Assembly (NCBI RefSeq): GCF_964340395.1
Contig: NC_135565.1
Coordinates: 8,564,242-8,628,241 of the forward strand
Direction: 5' to 3'
DNA from: Glandiceps talaboti
Taxonomy: Eukaryota > Hemichordata > Enteropneusta > Spengelidae
Length of the DNA: 64,000 nt
Shown here in pieces: positions 62,046 through 64,000 of the stretch. Each line of letters starts with the position of its first letter. Position 1 is the first letter of the stretch. The notes under the pieces are model-generated. The model was not told where the DNA came from, did no database searches, and worked only from the letters and a program-made list of their open reading frames with translations. The position numbers and the translations under genes are program-made.

Positions 62046-62805
62046 TTGTGGGTGTTTAGCTGTTCTTATGTGCCCTCCCCCTGATGAAAGATATATACCA
62101 CTACTCACCCAATATTGAGAATGACTTACCCACTCCCACCACTGAAATGTTTGTACTCTCCACTATACCAACAATTCATTTTGATGTACACAATGTTTTC
62201 CCCTCCCACTGTATCAAAATCATGACTTCCCTGCCTTTATTCTTCCTTGTTTGCTCCTCTCGAGCTCTCCTGCTACTGATTGACAAAATTGCCCACCCAC
62301 TGAAAAATTACGCAAGAACAAATTTGTTGACTGCACCTGTATATTACCATTTGTGACTGCATTCATGCTATCACTCACCAATGTACTTTCTCACAGCTCA
62401 ATCCATGTAAAAATTCATTTTTAATATTTGATATTTATTATTTTATTTATATTGTATGGATTTGTACATGTAAAAATACTGTGAAGAGAATAATATATTG
62501 CATACCATAAATTATATTTATTAATATATTACAAATTAATTTTGTGTTCCCACTAAATAAAGTGACAGGAAAATATTTACAAATGTGAAATAAGATTGTT
62601 GTGGAACAGGCTTTATATGAGATTATTATTGCTAAGAATAAGTGTCATTTACTTTGTAATACTGTCAGCAATATTTTCACTACCAATAGGTACAGGAAGA
62701 CCAATACATTTTGGTACAGGGTAACATTAAAATAAATAAACTGTGTACATGTATACATACTGTGTATTTCTTTTATACTAGCTTAGTTACTCTACTTTAC
62801 ATTTA

Positions 62806-63245
62806 GGCCAGAAAAAATAACAAAGCTGTTCAATGAGCAACCTAGCCCATCCCATTGGGTAGGTACCAGGTAGGTCGATTAAAAAAAAGACAATCTTGGA
62901 CAAAGAAGTTAAAACAAGCCATACATAATGATGACAAAACATTTCAAGTTGAGTTTGTATAGAACTTATATACAGTTATTTCACTCTTGCATGCATCATC
63001 AGAGCCAAGTAAACCACTATATAACAAAGATTACACATAATTTGGAATTGACTCAAATGCATATTATTGTCACATGTATCATTCAGAAAATATAAAGAAA
63101 TCCCCTTAATTTTGAAAATAAAGTGTGCATTTTACTGACATGTGAAGCCCTGTATTATATTGCCCATCACTAATGAAAAATTGAAATGCCAAAAATATGG
63201 GAAGGTTGCGCCTGTTGAACAGCTTTTAAGTTTTTCTGACCTTAG
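62806..63245. repeat. imperfect inverted repeat within the ISL2EU-like element
   Basis: GGCCAGAAAAAATAAC..AAAGCTGTTCAA..GCAACCT near 62808-62850 matches the reverse complement of 63190-63243 (GGTCAGAAAAACTT, AAAGCTGTTCAA, GCAACCTTCCCAT). The arms are about 45 bp and the interior about 350 bp. It may be a nested MITE. Confidence 0.6.
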
Positions 63246-63275
63246 ATCAGTGTAGACACTTTACAATATCCAGGT

Positions 63276-64000
63276 CTACTTATATATATACCTAACATCG
63301 TGAGGATACAACTTGACATGCCTTTGCACACGTCCAGTGAATAGTTCTGGGACAATACCTTCCAGGAAAAATGTCTCAGACTTTTTACATAATGTATCAT
63401 ACAAGCCTTGGTTAAATTCAATTCTCTCCACATATACATAATACCCTTGTTCACCACATGCAGGGTCTAGAATTATAAATACACAGAAGTCACACCACAA
63501 CCTGTTCATTATTCCCATCTGACCTAACATTTGATAATAGTAATGATGCTTTTTGTTAAACTTTGGATTTTCATTTTCATCAAGAAACAGATAAAACTGA
63601 CTGTTCTTGGTTCTTATGAGTTCCTTTACTGACAATCCATTATTTTCAGGGCATTTGATTTCAACTAAACCTTTAGTGATATCAACACTGGGATCATCTA
63701 CATCGCCATCAATGCTACAACCTTGATGAGGTCTAACAATGTCAATCACAAACCCTTTTTGACAAACTTTCAACCCAACATGGCCATTCCTATTCATGTA
63801 TTTTACATATGCATCCCTAGCTGTGTCTTCAAGAGCTAAACCTCGCCTGCACTGTGCTGGCATTGGTTTCCTATCATATTGCATTATTTCCCTTACAAGG
63901 CAGTCTGGTGGTGTTGAATACTGTCGCTTATATATTTTACCAAAGTGTGATGAAGAAATCCTACCAACCCGATAAGCATACCAATGTTTATTTTGTGACT
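63276..64000 (-). CDS. YqaJ/lambda-exonuclease-like nuclease (5' end outside window)
   Basis: An open frame runs from the window edge (first full codon 63998-63996) to a stop at 63276-63278, giving 240 visible residues. It passes through the internal ATG at 63884 with clear homology upstream of it, so that ATG is not the true start. Visible blocks: KHWYAYRVGRISSSHFGKIY (the W..R..R(I/L)(T/S)(A/S)S entry motif of YqaJ proteins), RRGLALEDTARDAYVKY (the G..E..A..Y block), GCSIDGDVDD (catalytic Asp), GLVEIKCPE (the E-x-K of the PD-(D/E)xK fold) and YYYQMLGQMG (the QxxxQ/Y motif). The family is a 5'-3' exonuclease in phages. In ISL2EU elements a partner nuclease of this kind accompanies the transposase; its role in transposition is not established to my knowledge. 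The frame is convergent with the THAP transposase gene 1.6 kb away. Confidence 0.85.
   Translation of the reverse strand, partial: SQNKHWYAYRVGRISSSHFGKIYKRQYSTPPDCLVREIMQYDRKPMPAQCRRGLALEDTARDAYVKYMNRNGHVGLKVCQKGFVIDIVRPHQGCSIDGDVDDPSVDITKGLVEIKCPENNGLSVKELIRTKNSQFYLFLDENENPKFNKKHHYYYQMLGQMGIMNRLWCDFCVFIILDPACGEQGYYVYVERIEFNQGLYDTLCKKSETFFLEGIVPELFTGRVQRHVKLYPHDVRYIYK

Larger units (their letters stand above)
61654..63275. other. convergent 3' region between transposase and nuclease genes
   Basis: Contains a C-tract/A-tract at about 61994-62045, plus-strand AATAAA signals near 62557 and 62725, minus-strand AATAAA (TTTATT, near 62438) and an imperfect inverted repeat at 62806-63245. No further coding sequence is supported. 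Confidence 0.6.
57552..64000. mobile_element. ISL2EU-like DNA transposon (partial, runs off window)
   Basis: A THAP + DDE_4 transposase gene (plus) faces a YqaJ-like nuclease gene (minus) tail to tail, the gene pair described for eukaryotic ISL2EU elements. The left end must lie between the hAT-like MITE and the ATG at 57716, or further left if the MITE inserted into the element. The right terminal repeat is outside the window, so ends and target duplication cannot be paired. The transposase is uninterrupted and the visible nuclease frame is open, suggesting a fairly young copy. Confidence 0.75.

Noticed and set aside
63276-63884. YqaJ protein starting at the ATG at 63884
   Set aside because: The frame stays open to the window edge and encodes the conserved RVGRISSSHFG block upstream, so the true start is outside the window.
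1-64000. RAG-like (ProtoRAG) sequence near IFTAP
   Set aside because: No RAG1 core or RAG2 kelch-like frame was seen; the transposases present are piggyBac and THAP/DDE_4.

Overview
The window is animal nuclear DNA: AT-rich, with many short GT-AG introns, dense simple repeats, frequent ACATGTA-type words and many degraded transposons. The style suggests an invertebrate, perhaps a deuterostome such as a hemichordate or cephalochordate, or a lophotrochozoan; the sequence alone does not settle this. There are no bacterial operons, CRISPR arrays or rRNA genes, and I saw no intact tRNA genes.

Layout. 1-4.7 kb is intergenic repeat DNA. 4.7-8.9 kb (minus) holds a six-exon IFTAP/C11orf74 homologue (intraflagellar-transport-associated protein). 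A likely divergent promoter region (8.87-10.4 kb) separates it from a large plus-strand gene at 10.46-33.6 kb (25 exons plus a candidate 24-nt microexon). That gene encodes an about 1,100-residue protein with two N-terminal calponin-homology-like regions, a middle region and ankyrin repeats. Its likely 3' UTR, to the AATAAA near 35.34 kb, carries a foldback element and a tRNA-derived SINE. 36.8-45.0 kb (minus) is a six-exon endonuclease/exonuclease/phosphatase protein of the CCR4/Angel/PDE12/nocturnin type; its fourth intron carries a structurally intact piggyBac transposon beside a foldback MITE. 45-52.8 kb is intergenic, rich in microsatellites and MITE-like elements, including a 685-bp element with terminal inverted repeats and a 9-bp target-site duplication. 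A possible orphan first exon lies at 52.86 kb. 55.7-57.0 kb is a 34-bp minisatellite with a 13-unit higher-order duplication. From about 57.6 kb to the window end is most of an ISL2EU-like DNA transposon: a spliced THAP + DDE_4 transposase gene (plus) converging on a YqaJ/lambda-exonuclease-like gene (minus, running off the window).

IFTAP is a ciliary transport factor in vertebrates, so the head-to-head CH/ankyrin gene may be co-regulated with it; that is inference. In vertebrates IFTAP (also called NWC) is the third gene of the RAG1/RAG2 locus; no RAG-like sequence was recognised here. The least ordinary features are the THAP-transposase/YqaJ pair, the piggyBac copy with its empty-site paralogue, the higher-order minisatellite, and the microexon and duplicated exon start in the ankyrin gene. 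Exon boundaries were read by eye from splice consensus and frame continuity, not from transcripts.
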